Assembly (NCBI GenBank): GCA_020882975.1
Contig: JAHRFD010000005.1
Location: 1 to 53,170 of the forward strand
Direction: 5' to 3'
Length of the DNA stretch: 53,170 nt
Source: Microcoleus sp. EPA2
Lineage (GTDB): Bacteria > Cyanobacteriota > Cyanobacteriia > Cyanobacteriales > Microcoleaceae
The notes under the pieces were generated by a model. It worked only from the letters and a program-made list of their open reading frames with translations. It ran no database searches and had not been told where the DNA came from. Made by a program: the position numbers and the translations under genes. The first letter of the stretch is position 1; every line of letters starts with the position of its first letter. This document shows positions 18,790 through 25,177 of this stretch, piece after piece.

Positions 18790-19008
18790 ATGCCTTCAGC
18801 CTACATTTTACTACTGATAGTTTCTCTAGTCGCCATCTGGGTCTATTGGCAAACCTCTCAAGATATTTTTGTCCTTGTGGCCTTGGCTGGACTCGGCTGT
18901 TTTATTTGGGGTTTCTCTTGTGCTCCTTGGCTCGTTCAACTTCTCATCGTCTTGCTACTCTTGGGCTTCCAAAAGCTTTACTTCGGACAGAATAAAAGTT
19001 GGGAGTGA
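18790..19008 (+). CDS. Small two-helix membrane protein
   Basis: A 72-residue hydrophobic protein: MPSAYILLLIVSLVAIWVYW, then FVLVALAGLGCFIWGF and LVQLLIVLLLLGF. Two to three membrane helices are likely. The chosen ATG (18790) has GGGAG ending nine bases upstream; the ATG at 18781 would abut it and is less likely. An overlapping frame (18762-18995) is a shadow. The function is unknown. Confidence 0.7.
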   Translation: MPSAYILLLIVSLVAIWVYWQTSQDIFVLVALAGLGCFIWGFSCAPWLVQLLIVLLLLGFQKLYFGQNKSWE

Positions 19009-19067
19009 AACCAGCTTGTAGTAAATGCGTCGGGACTTAGGACGACCTGAGCATTAGTATGGAATCA

Positions 19068-19111
19068 ATTGTCGGTCTACTTGTTAAAAATTGTCGGTCT
19101 ACTTGTTAAAA
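19068..19111. repeat. 22-bp direct repeat, two copies
   Basis: Two exact adjacent copies of a 22-mer beginning ATTGTCGGTCTACTTGTT, just upstream of the zinc-ribbon gene. They may be a duplicated operator or a slippage product. Confidence 0.85.
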
Positions 19112-19126
19112 AAGGTTTAAAAAATC

Positions 19127-19339
19127 ATGAATAGTTGCCCTTGTTGCTCATCTCAATTACTCAGACACGCTCGCCACAATCGCGTTTACTGGTTTTGCTC
19201 CCACTGTTGGGAAGAAATGCCAGCTCTTTCAGAGATGATTTTAGGTAACAGACAGCGGACTAGCAAAATCGACAGTTTAGTGAAAATCTCTGCTTTGAGA
19301 CCAAAATTGACAGTTTTGGCATCCGTAGAAATTGCTTAG
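19127..19339 (+). CDS. Small zinc-ribbon protein
   Basis: A 70-residue protein with two Cys pairs at the N-terminus: CPCC (residues 4-7) and CSHC (24-27), spaced as in a zinc ribbon (MNSCPCCSSQLLRHARHNRV, then YWFCSHCWEEMP). The rest is basic and without further motifs. AAGGTTT precedes the ATG by ~10 nt. Small proteins like this are common and uncharacterised in cyanobacteria; nucleic-acid or protein binding is a guess. Confidence 0.75.
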   Translation: MNSCPCCSSQLLRHARHNRVYWFCSHCWEEMPALSEMILGNRQRTSKIDSLVKISALRPKLTVLASVEIA

Positions 19340-19427
19340 TTGTTTTCGAATTCTCAGCATTAAAAATTAGTAAAATAATTTTTTTAGTAGTTGTCTAGGC
19401 TAATTATTTTTAATAAAGATTTAAAAA

Positions 19428-19452
19428 CCTCCTTCCGCATTGGTGAAGGAGG
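19428..19452. terminator. Bidirectional terminator
   Basis: Hairpin CCTCCTTC / GAAGGAGG (9-nt loop) flanked by AAAAA on the left and CTTTTC on the right. It sits between the convergent zinc-ribbon and hli genes and can serve both; the U-run is better on the minus strand. Confidence 0.8.
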
Positions 19453-19498
19453 CTTTTCGATGGGGCGATACAGGCCAGAACTAAATATTTAGGTCTGA

Positions 19499-19642
19499 TT
19501 ACATCAAACCGATTTGAGACAGAATACCTTGACCCGTGAGATATTCGGTAGCTAAGCCAATAACAAAGCCAAGCATCGCCAAACGGCCGTTCCAGGTTTC
19601 AGCAAACTCAGTGAAGCCAACTTTTGCATCTTTGTTTTCCAT
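19499..19642 (-). CDS. hli: High-light-inducible protein (one-helix HLIP)
   Basis: A 47-residue protein with the chlorophyll a/b-binding helix motif ExxNxRxAMxGF: AETWNGRLAMLGFVIG, with Glu15, Asn18 and Arg20 as the pigment-binding residues. It continues LATEYLTGQGILSQIGLM. HLIPs sit in the thylakoid membrane, bind chlorophyll and carotenoid, and protect photosystem II assembly under light stress. GAGG lies nine bases before the ATG. Upstream is a sigma70-type promoter overlapped by an HLR1 element, consistent with RpaB control. Confidence 0.95.
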   Translation of the reverse strand: MENKDAKVGFTEFAETWNGRLAMLGFVIGLATEYLTGQGILSQIGLM

Positions 19643-19670
19643 GACTAGAAGCCTCGTTTAATTTCAACCT

Positions 19671-19688
19671 TATGTAAACTAATGTAAC
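19671..19688 (-). promoter_or_regulatory. HLR1 element (RpaB site) upstream of hli
   Basis: On the minus strand GTTACATT-AG-TTTACATA fits the HLR1 consensus of two G/T-TTACA-A/T-A/T half-sites two bases apart. It begins at the promoter -10 hexamer and runs downstream. RpaB binding near the -10 is known to repress high-light genes in low light. Confidence 0.8.
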
Positions 19689-19709
19689 AGCTCGCTCAAA
19701 AAAATGCAA
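19681..19709 (-). promoter_or_regulatory. Promoter of the hli gene
   Basis: On the minus strand TTGCAT (19704-19709) and TACATT (19681-19686) with a 17-bp spacer. The leader to the ATG would be about 30 nt. Confidence 0.65.
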
Positions 19710-19751
19710 CATATTTTTACAATTTATTTTGAGAACTTACCTGTGGGAGCC

Positions 19752-19816
19752 AGAAACCGGGTTTTTGCGACAATACTTCGTTACAACCGACAGATTCTGA
19801 AAAAACCCGGTTTCTT
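19752..19816. repeat. Palindromic element, copy 4
   Basis: Same AGAAACCGGGTTTTT / AAAAACCCGGTTTCT family as the copies in the first 1.6 kb. The interior (ACTTCGTTACAACCGACAGA) is the reverse of the copy at 611-682. Confidence 0.85.
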
Positions 19817-19872
19817 TAGTTGTAATGCGTAAGTCCTGTCTGAAAAAAATCAGGTAAATGTACCACTAGCAC

Positions 19873-19901
19873 TTGACGTCCCATACTTAAACGGTTATGT
19901 T
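19873..19901 (+). promoter_or_regulatory. Possible promoter before the foldback element
   Basis: TTGACG (19873-19878) and TATGTT (19896-19901) with a 17-bp spacer. It would start a transcript near 19908, before the long inverted repeat. No reading frame follows until 20301. Confidence 0.45.
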
Positions 19902-19950
19902 GGAGCCGTACAGCTCAGATAGACACCCGCATTCAAAAGCAAAAAGTGTC

Positions 19951-20148
19951 GGTTAAGTCGTCTCAGCGGTAGGATGTGCAGATTTCGGGTAAGCGCCCTA
20001 AGCCCCCGTTGATATAGACATTCAAGTTAATGTCGTTTCAACTGGAATCCATAGGTTAGTTGGCACCACATTTGTTTGAATTTCTATATCAACGGGTTTT
20101 TACGACGCCTGTCCGAAATCTGCACATCCTATCGCTGAGACGCTAACC
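19951..20148. repeat. 198-bp foldback: ~80-bp imperfect inverted repeat
   Basis: The arms at about 19951-20032 and 20069-20148 are near-complementary. One ~30-bp block (starting CGTCTCAGCG, ending GCAGATTTCGG) pairs with one mismatch, and a second ~20-bp block (CCCGTTGATATAGA-ATTCAA) also with one mismatch. About 36 bp separates the arms. It codes for nothing and I see no flanking target duplication. It may be a MITE-like foldback or the gene of a long-hairpin RNA. The region 19643-20300 otherwise holds only a repeat, a possible promoter and a small GACAC/GTGTC hairpin (19922-19950). Confidence 0.85.
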
Positions 20149-20300
20149 AAGCAAGCACACACTAAATTAATAGTGAGTCAGTCAAGATTTTTGTTCCATG
20201 GAAAACCTCAATTTTGAGCGCAGCCACAGACAATCTTTCCTTGACTAAATGCGTAATTTATCGATGCTGTCCTTCAAACCTAGTTTTAGGACACATAAAA

Positions 20301-20831
20301 ATGATGAACGATCATTTAGCAATTGGCAAACAAAAAAAACAGTCTCAGCCTTTAGCTGCTCTTTATTGCGATATTCAGAATGTCCACTTAACGCAAAAAC
20401 AAGCTAAATTGTTGCTTGATTTTGCTCAATCAAAATGGCGTTTAGATTGTTTCAAAGCGTACTATAATTCGCATTGTAAAAATCAATTGCTCGCTAAAAA
20501 TAAATTAGAAGAGCTGGGTTTTCAGGGAGTTGATGTTCTCTCCAAAGACAAAAACAGTGCAGATAAACAATTGATATTTGACTGCCTTAAACGAGTTGCC
20601 ATTAAACCTTATCCTGACATAATTATCATAGTTTCAGGAGATAGGGATTTTGCACCTTTAATCAGTCTGCTGCTGGCTGTTGGCAAAACAATCATCGTTT
20701 TTGCACAGCGCTATAGTGCCAGCAAAAAACTGATTAACCTAGTTGGTGACGATCAGTTTCATTATATAGACGATCTGCCTAGCTTGTTTGCAGGGAATAC
20801 TCAGAATAAAGCAGACAGATTATCTGCATAA
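20301..20831 (+). CDS. NYN-domain (LabA/PIN-like) ribonuclease
   Basis: A 176-residue protein with a NYN/LabA fold: LYCDIQNVHL gives Asp24 and Asn27, SADKQLIFDCL gives Asp88, and VSGDRDFAPLI gives Asp114 and Asp116. Together these match the acidic metal-binding site of the family. The core ends with IIVFAQRYSASKKL and DDQFHYIDDL. ATG 20301 has AGGA nine bases upstream; the frame opens earlier at TTG 20214, rejected. The family includes RNases and the cyanobacterial LabA clock regulator. A long foldback lies upstream and RNase III downstream, so an RNA-related role fits the context. Confidence 0.85.
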   Translation: MMNDHLAIGKQKKQSQPLAALYCDIQNVHLTQKQAKLLLDFAQSKWRLDCFKAYYNSHCKNQLLAKNKLEELGFQGVDVLSKDKNSADKQLIFDCLKRVAIKPYPDIIIIVSGDRDFAPLISLLLAVGKTIIVFAQRYSASKKLINLVGDDQFHYIDDLPSLFAGNTQNKADRLSA

Positions 20832-20838
20832 AGTTGCA

Positions 20839-20872
20839 CAGTCCGCCAGGGGTTAAAACCCCTGGCGGACTG
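20839..20872 (+). terminator. Long perfect hairpin after the NYN gene
   Basis: Sixteen-bp arms (CAGTCCGCCAGGGGTT and its complement) around two bases. There is no T-run after it. It is related to the CCAGGG...CCCTGG palindromes seen elsewhere, so it may be a scattered repeat acting as a transcript end or mRNA stabiliser. Confidence 0.6.
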
Positions 20873-20939
20873 TCGGACTAACGAACTAATAGCAGAACAC
20901 CAAGACATCTGTTAAAATGCACATTGCCCAGATAGCAAA

Positions 20940-20966
20940 AATCTAGTTTATTTGATAAACTAGATT
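20940..20966 (+). promoter_or_regulatory. Hairpin in the rnc leader
   Basis: A 12-bp perfect stem (AATCTAGTTTAT / ATAAACTAGATT) with a TTG loop, about 100 nt before the chosen rnc start, and no T-run after it. In other bacteria RNase III cuts a leader hairpin of its own mRNA; this could be the same, or a terminator remnant. Confidence 0.45.
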
Positions 20967-21067
20967 CTCCTAACTAACTGCTATCTGTGGCTCTTTCATG
21001 TCCACATCCTAACACCAACCATTCTCAAAATTTCATTGAATTAACTAACCAAACAACAGCAACACAA

Positions 21068-21748
21068 ATGAGCCTACCCGAATTCCACAATCAAAAACTA
21101 TTGCGCCAAGCGCTCACTCACCGTTCCTACGTCAACGAAAACCCCACATCCCGCGAAGAAGATAACGAACGCTTAGAATTTCTCGGCGATGCTTTGCTGA
21201 CTTTTCTCAGTGGCGAATATCTTTATCAGCGTCACCCAGAAATGGGAGAAGACCAACTTACTCGCCGACGTTCAGCCCTAGTAGATGAAAAACAACTAGC
21301 CAGATTTGCTAAAGAAATAGATTTAGACTTAAAAATGCGACTCGGAAAAGGAGCCTATCGAGAAGGTGGTATTACTAATCCTAATTTGCTTAGCAGCACT
21401 TTTGAAGCATTTATTGGTGCTTACTATCTCGATACACAAGACATGGATAAAGTTCGCAAATTTGTGTGGGAATTGTTTGATTCAGTGCCGGAAAATGTAG
21501 TCGAAACGCGATCGAGTGTAGACTCAAAAAACCGCTTTCAAGAATGGGTACAAGCCAACGGTGACACCACTCCTCCCAAATACGTGACAATCCAAGCAGG
21601 AGGCGCACCTCACGCTCCTGAATTTCTTGCTAAAGTTTATGTCGCAGATAAACCCTATGGAGAAGGTAAAGGTAAAAGTAAAAAAGATGCTGAAAAAAAT
21701 GCAGCCGAAGATGCACTAGCCAAACTGAAAAAACGGGGGCTAATCTAA
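21068..21748 (+). CDS. rnc: Ribonuclease III
   Basis: A 226-residue protein of normal size for RNase III. The catalytic signature NERLEFLGDALL supplies Glu34, Glu37 and Asp41, and TFEAFIGAYYLD supplies Glu113. A double-stranded-RNA-binding domain follows (NRFQEWVQANGD, then GEGKGKSKKDAEKNAAEDAL). It processes rRNA precursors and other duplex RNA in the cytosol. The start is set at ATG 21068 (MSLPEFHNQKLLRQALTHRS); a GTG at 20987 would add 27 unconserved-looking residues. Its 3' end is 19 bp from the convergent deacetylase gene. Confidence 0.96.
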   Translation: MSLPEFHNQKLLRQALTHRSYVNENPTSREEDNERLEFLGDALLTFLSGEYLYQRHPEMGEDQLTRRRSALVDEKQLARFAKEIDLDLKMRLGKGAYREGGITNPNLLSSTFEAFIGAYYLDTQDMDKVRKFVWELFDSVPENVVETRSSVDSKNRFQEWVQANGDTTPPKYVTIQAGGAPHAPEFLAKVYVADKPYGEGKGKSKKDAEKNAAEDALAKLKKRGLI

Positions 21749-21767
21749 ACTTTAACTCGTCTTTTGA

Positions 21768-22703
21768 CTAAAACCACCTTTTTTTTCTTAAAGTAGAAGC
21801 TTTTTCAGCTATCCTAATTAAATCGGTCGGCGACATATCCTTGCTCACTGTCATGCGAGAAATGCGATAGTTATTTCTCAATCGGCTGACTCTTAACAAA
21901 TTGTCATCGTACAAAAACCCAGTTAAATGATATTTAGGTAAAATGCTTTCCACTTCTCTATCTGATGCACCGTAGGGATAGGCTATGTGAGCACCGACAA
22001 ATTTATTTTTGTCTAAATTGCTCATACATTTTCTCAAAATTAATTTGGATTTAGAAATTTCTAATTCTAAATTCTTGCCATTCAGGGTAGTTAAATTTTT
22101 GTGGCTGAAGCCGTGAGATTGAATATCATAAAAACCCTTTTTGTATCCGTCTCTTAAATCGTTGCAGCTAGTATGAGGTAAAAATTCTCCACCCATATCC
22201 ACACCCAAAAAGCGTGGATTGACAAACAGCACAAATTTACCCTTTTCTTTATAAATAAATGACAGTTTTTCGATCAGGGGTAGTGCATTTGTATGAACGC
22301 CTTTGTAGCCGTCGTCAAAGGTAATCATAATTGGTTTTTGACCTTTATGTTGAGGTGGTATTGGCTTGGATTTTTCTATAAAATATAGATACAAGTCTTG
22401 AGATGATAAAAACCAGTAATTTTCTTCAACTAAGTATTCTAAGAACACTGCCAAATCTTGTTTCGTGTAGTCCGTTGAAAAAGCGTTTCTGTTAGGTGGC
22501 AATTCGGCGGGATTTTGAATGTCTACAATATCGTGAAAGCCCAGAATGGGAATTCTGACGAAATAAGATTCTACAGTCCATCCAGAAATGCCGATACTGA
22601 TTAAAAATATCAGCACTAAATAAATAATTTGGGTTTTGTGTAGCAGTCGAAAAAGAAAGTTTAGCGGAATCTTTCCCTGCTTTAGCAATTGTTCTTTATT
22701 CAT
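21768..22703 (-). CDS. Membrane-anchored polysaccharide deacetylase-like protein
   Basis: A 311-residue protein. One N-terminal membrane helix (IIYLVLIFLISIGISGWTV, about 28-46) anchors a periplasmic domain. This carries NodB/CE4 motifs: PILGFHDIV, the metal and base motif MITFDDGYKG, SHGFSHKNL with two His ligands, and AYPYGASDREV. GAGGAG lies four bases before the ATG. It probably removes acetyl groups from a cell-wall or exported glycan; the substrate is not visible. It is convergent with rnc. Confidence 0.88.
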   Translation of the reverse strand: MNKEQLLKQGKIPLNFLFRLLHKTQIIYLVLIFLISIGISGWTVESYFVRIPILGFHDIVDIQNPAELPPNRNAFSTDYTKQDLAVFLEYLVEENYWFLSSQDLYLYFIEKSKPIPPQHKGQKPIMITFDDGYKGVHTNALPLIEKLSFIYKEKGKFVLFVNPRFLGVDMGGEFLPHTSCNDLRDGYKKGFYDIQSHGFSHKNLTTLNGKNLELEISKSKLILRKCMSNLDKNKFVGAHIAYPYGASDREVESILPKYHLTGFLYDDNLLRVSRLRNNYRISRMTVSKDMSPTDLIRIAEKASTLRKKRWF

Positions 22704-22980
22704 CGTCTCCTCACCAGTCTATTGATTATTCATATTTACCATCAATGCAGCCAAATTCAGTAATATTAAGATAGTTTTTCCCGTTTTTTTCTAATTTAGC
22801 TAGACTTGGAAATACAGCCGATCGCACAATGGTATAATCAACTGTGAACTCTCAACTGCCTGCCCGCTCAGCTTCGTCGAAGAGTCGAAGGACTCTGCGA
22901 CGCTTCCCACGCGCCTACCGCCGCCTACTGGAAGGGTCTAAGGGTCAAACCTCAACCTTAAACTATCAACCATATAATTA

Positions 22981-23406
22981 ATGTCTACTCCAAACCCGAC
23001 TACCCTCTCCCTGGAAGAAGCACAACAAATTCTCAAAAATTTCACTTGTCTGGATATGCAATCTTTAGCATCGCCACTCCAAAAACAAGAACTCCGTCAA
23101 GCTATTTTGCTGGTAGCGAGTTTGTCAGATTATCAAATGCTAGGAGTTTGCGCCTCTTCGACAGATGAAGGCTTTTTGGCTTTAAAAACTTATTTGACAG
23201 CTTTGGGATATCAACCTGTTTTAGACCCCAACTCTGTTACTTCATTTACCAGCTCTGTTTATATTAAGTTTAATACTTTGAAAGGTTCCTATTATGTTGA
23301 CAGCTATACGGGAACTTACCGCGGCGTTTTGGTTTCCTGTCAATCTGCTTCGGAATCAGGAATTAGCGAGACTTACGGTCATTTACCTCTCGATTTATTT
23401 GCTTAA
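22981..23406 (+). CDS. DUF1824 family protein
   Basis: A 141-residue soluble protein of a cyanobacterial family I recognise as DUF1824: TLSLEEAQQILKNFTCLD near the start, then LGVCASSTDEGFLALKTYLT and GVLVSCQSASESGISETYGH. The function is unknown. It stands alone and is convergent with glgA. The 277 bp upstream is HIP1-poor, with a CGAAGAGTCGAAGGACTCTGCG repeat-like patch at 22877-22900. Confidence 0.8.
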   Translation: MSTPNPTTLSLEEAQQILKNFTCLDMQSLASPLQKQELRQAILLVASLSDYQMLGVCASSTDEGFLALKTYLTALGYQPVLDPNSVTSFTSSVYIKFNTLKGSYYVDSYTGTYRGVLVSCQSASESGISETYGHLPLDLFA

Positions 23407-23446
23407 TTGGAAATTGGAAATTTGGCATGGGGCATGGGAACAAACC

Positions 23447-23488
23447 AACAATTAACAGTTAACAATTGACTGTTAACTGTTAATTGTT
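23447..23488. terminator. Foldback between DUF1824 and glgA
   Basis: An 18-bp perfect inverted repeat (AACAATTAACAGTTAACA and its complement) with a 6-nt loop, lying between two convergent 3' ends. It is built of TTAACAG-type repeats. It probably blocks read-through both ways. Confidence 0.5.
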
Positions 23489-23493
23489 AATTG

Positions 23494-24918
23494 TCAACTC
23501 TCAACGGTCAATTCTAGCTGTTCTTCCGGTGCAGATTCTTCCGGCGGTAGTCCCAAAACATCCCTGTACAACTGGACATATTTTTTGGCAGAAATATCCC
23601 AGCTAAAATCTTCTCTCATGCCGCGCTGTTGCAGTTCTTTCCACTTATCTTTATAGCGGAAACCTTCCCAAGTTCGGATCATGCAGGTGAACAAGTCTAG
23701 GGGTTCGTAGCGATCGAAACAGTAACCAGTACCTGTATTATCGATCGGGTTGTTGTGCGACACCGTATCCACTAAACCGCCGGTACGACGTACCATCGGC
23801 ACACATCCATAGCGCAGCGCCAGCATTTGACTGATACCACAGGGCTCGAAACGACTCGGCATCAGGAAGGTGTCGCAGCCTGCGTAAACGCGACGGGAGA
23901 GGGCTTCGTTGTAGAGTAATTGGGTGGACATCCGGCCTGGATAACGGGCTGTCATTTGCCAGAGTTGGGTTTCGTAGTAGCGATCGCCCGTTCCCAGTAC
24001 AATAAATTGAGCGTCGGTATAGGCCATGAAGCGATCGAGCATTTGGATAATTAAATCCAGCCCCTTCTGTTCCACCAGGCGAGTAACCATCCCAATTAAA
24101 AAGGCATTTTTATTCACTTCCAAACCGACTTCTTCTTGCAGCGCAATTTTGTTGGGATAGCGCTTTTCAATAGTATCAGCACTGAATTGTTGAGGAATGT
24201 ACTTATCAGTTTCTGGGTTGTAGGATTCAGTATCAATCCCATTCAAAATTCCCGATACTTTCCCACCCAAAAAAGACAACAAGCCTTCCAATCCTTCCCC
24301 ATAAGTAGGGGTTTTGATTTGATCGGCATAAGTCGGTGACACTGTATTTACGCGATTTGCAAACTGTACGGCCGCGGCCATTGTATTATGACCTTGCATA
24401 TACCAAGGACACCAAGTCATCTGCTCCAAACGCCAGCGCCACGGCCCTTGATAAGCTAAATTGTGAATAGTAAAAACCGTGCTGATATCAGGGTCTTGGT
24501 GCATCCAAACAGGTATCATTCCCGTATGCCAGTCGTGACAATGGATAATTTGTGGCTTCCAGTAATTCCAAGCAAATTCCGCAGCACCATTAGCAAAGAA
24601 AGTAAACTTCCAATCTTCATCAACACCACCATAAATGCGGCGAGTTGAGAAAGATGGATGTTTAAATAAATATAAAGGAACATCAGTTCCCGGCAAAACA
24701 GTTTCAAAGATGGAGAAGCTTTGGAACATGGCATCACCTTTCCAAACAGCTTCTGTGGGCACATCCATTTTGTCCGGGATGAAGCCGTAATAGGGCATGA
24801 AGATGCGGACATCGTGACCCATGCGTCGCAGGAATTTAGGCAAAGCACCGACGACATCCCCCATACCGCCTACCTTGGCTAGGGGTGCTGCTTCGGCGGA
24901 TACAAATAAAATTCGCAT
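23494..24918 (-). CDS. glgA: Glycogen synthase (GT5)
   Basis: A 474-residue GT5 glycogen/starch synthase. The N-terminal ADP-glucose-binding motif is EAAPLAKVGGMGDVVGALPK (Lys15). Others include HCHDWHTGMIPVWM, FTIHNLAYQG, the hinge-region NGIDTESYNP, and the C-terminal MPSRFEPCGISQMLALRYG and RRTGGLVDTV. It extends alpha-1,4-glucan from ADP-glucose in the cytosol. It is transcribed away from the S9 peptidase gene, with a 259-bp divergent spacer. The length and motifs are those of a complete enzyme. Confidence 0.97.
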   Translation of the reverse strand: MRILFVSAEAAPLAKVGGMGDVVGALPKFLRRMGHDVRIFMPYYGFIPDKMDVPTEAVWKGDAMFQSFSIFETVLPGTDVPLYLFKHPSFSTRRIYGGVDEDWKFTFFANGAAEFAWNYWKPQIIHCHDWHTGMIPVWMHQDPDISTVFTIHNLAYQGPWRWRLEQMTWCPWYMQGHNTMAAAVQFANRVNTVSPTYADQIKTPTYGEGLEGLLSFLGGKVSGILNGIDTESYNPETDKYIPQQFSADTIEKRYPNKIALQEEVGLEVNKNAFLIGMVTRLVEQKGLDLIIQMLDRFMAYTDAQFIVLGTGDRYYETQLWQMTARYPGRMSTQLLYNEALSRRVYAGCDTFLMPSRFEPCGISQMLALRYGCVPMVRRTGGLVDTVSHNNPIDNTGTGYCFDRYEPLDLFTCMIRTWEGFRYKDKWKELQQRGMREDFSWDISAKKYVQLYRDVLGLPPEESAPEEQLELTVES

Positions 24919-25177
24919 TATTTTTTTTGCGTTCCTTAAGATAGTTAGTCTAGATTAAGTTTAAATGGGTAGCGACACAATATTAACATGGAGCCGAAAA
25001 ACAACTAAGTCAACCCATCTAATTAAACAGAATACTCACCGCCCCGACAACTGCTGCGAAAATCGGGACTCTCACAAAAGAGGGTGGGGCGAGCGATCGT
25101 GTAAAATATTGTTACAAAATTAATGTAAAGTAAAAATATAAGTTTATTTGTTCTAGAAATACAACAGCCTCAACTAC

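Noticed and set aside
18573..18995. Two frames (61 and 77 codons) around the small membrane protein
   Set aside because: They overlap the receiver gene or the better-supported 18790 frame and lack ribosome sites.
19900..19925. Group II intron domain V (GAGCCGTAC motif)
   Set aside because: Only the GAGCCGTAC phrase matches; the rest of the domain V hairpin and any reverse transcriptase are absent.
19951..20148. 6S RNA gene
   Set aside because: The length and long hairpin fit loosely, but the pairing is too perfect and I see no central bubble typical of 6S RNA. It needs a covariance search.
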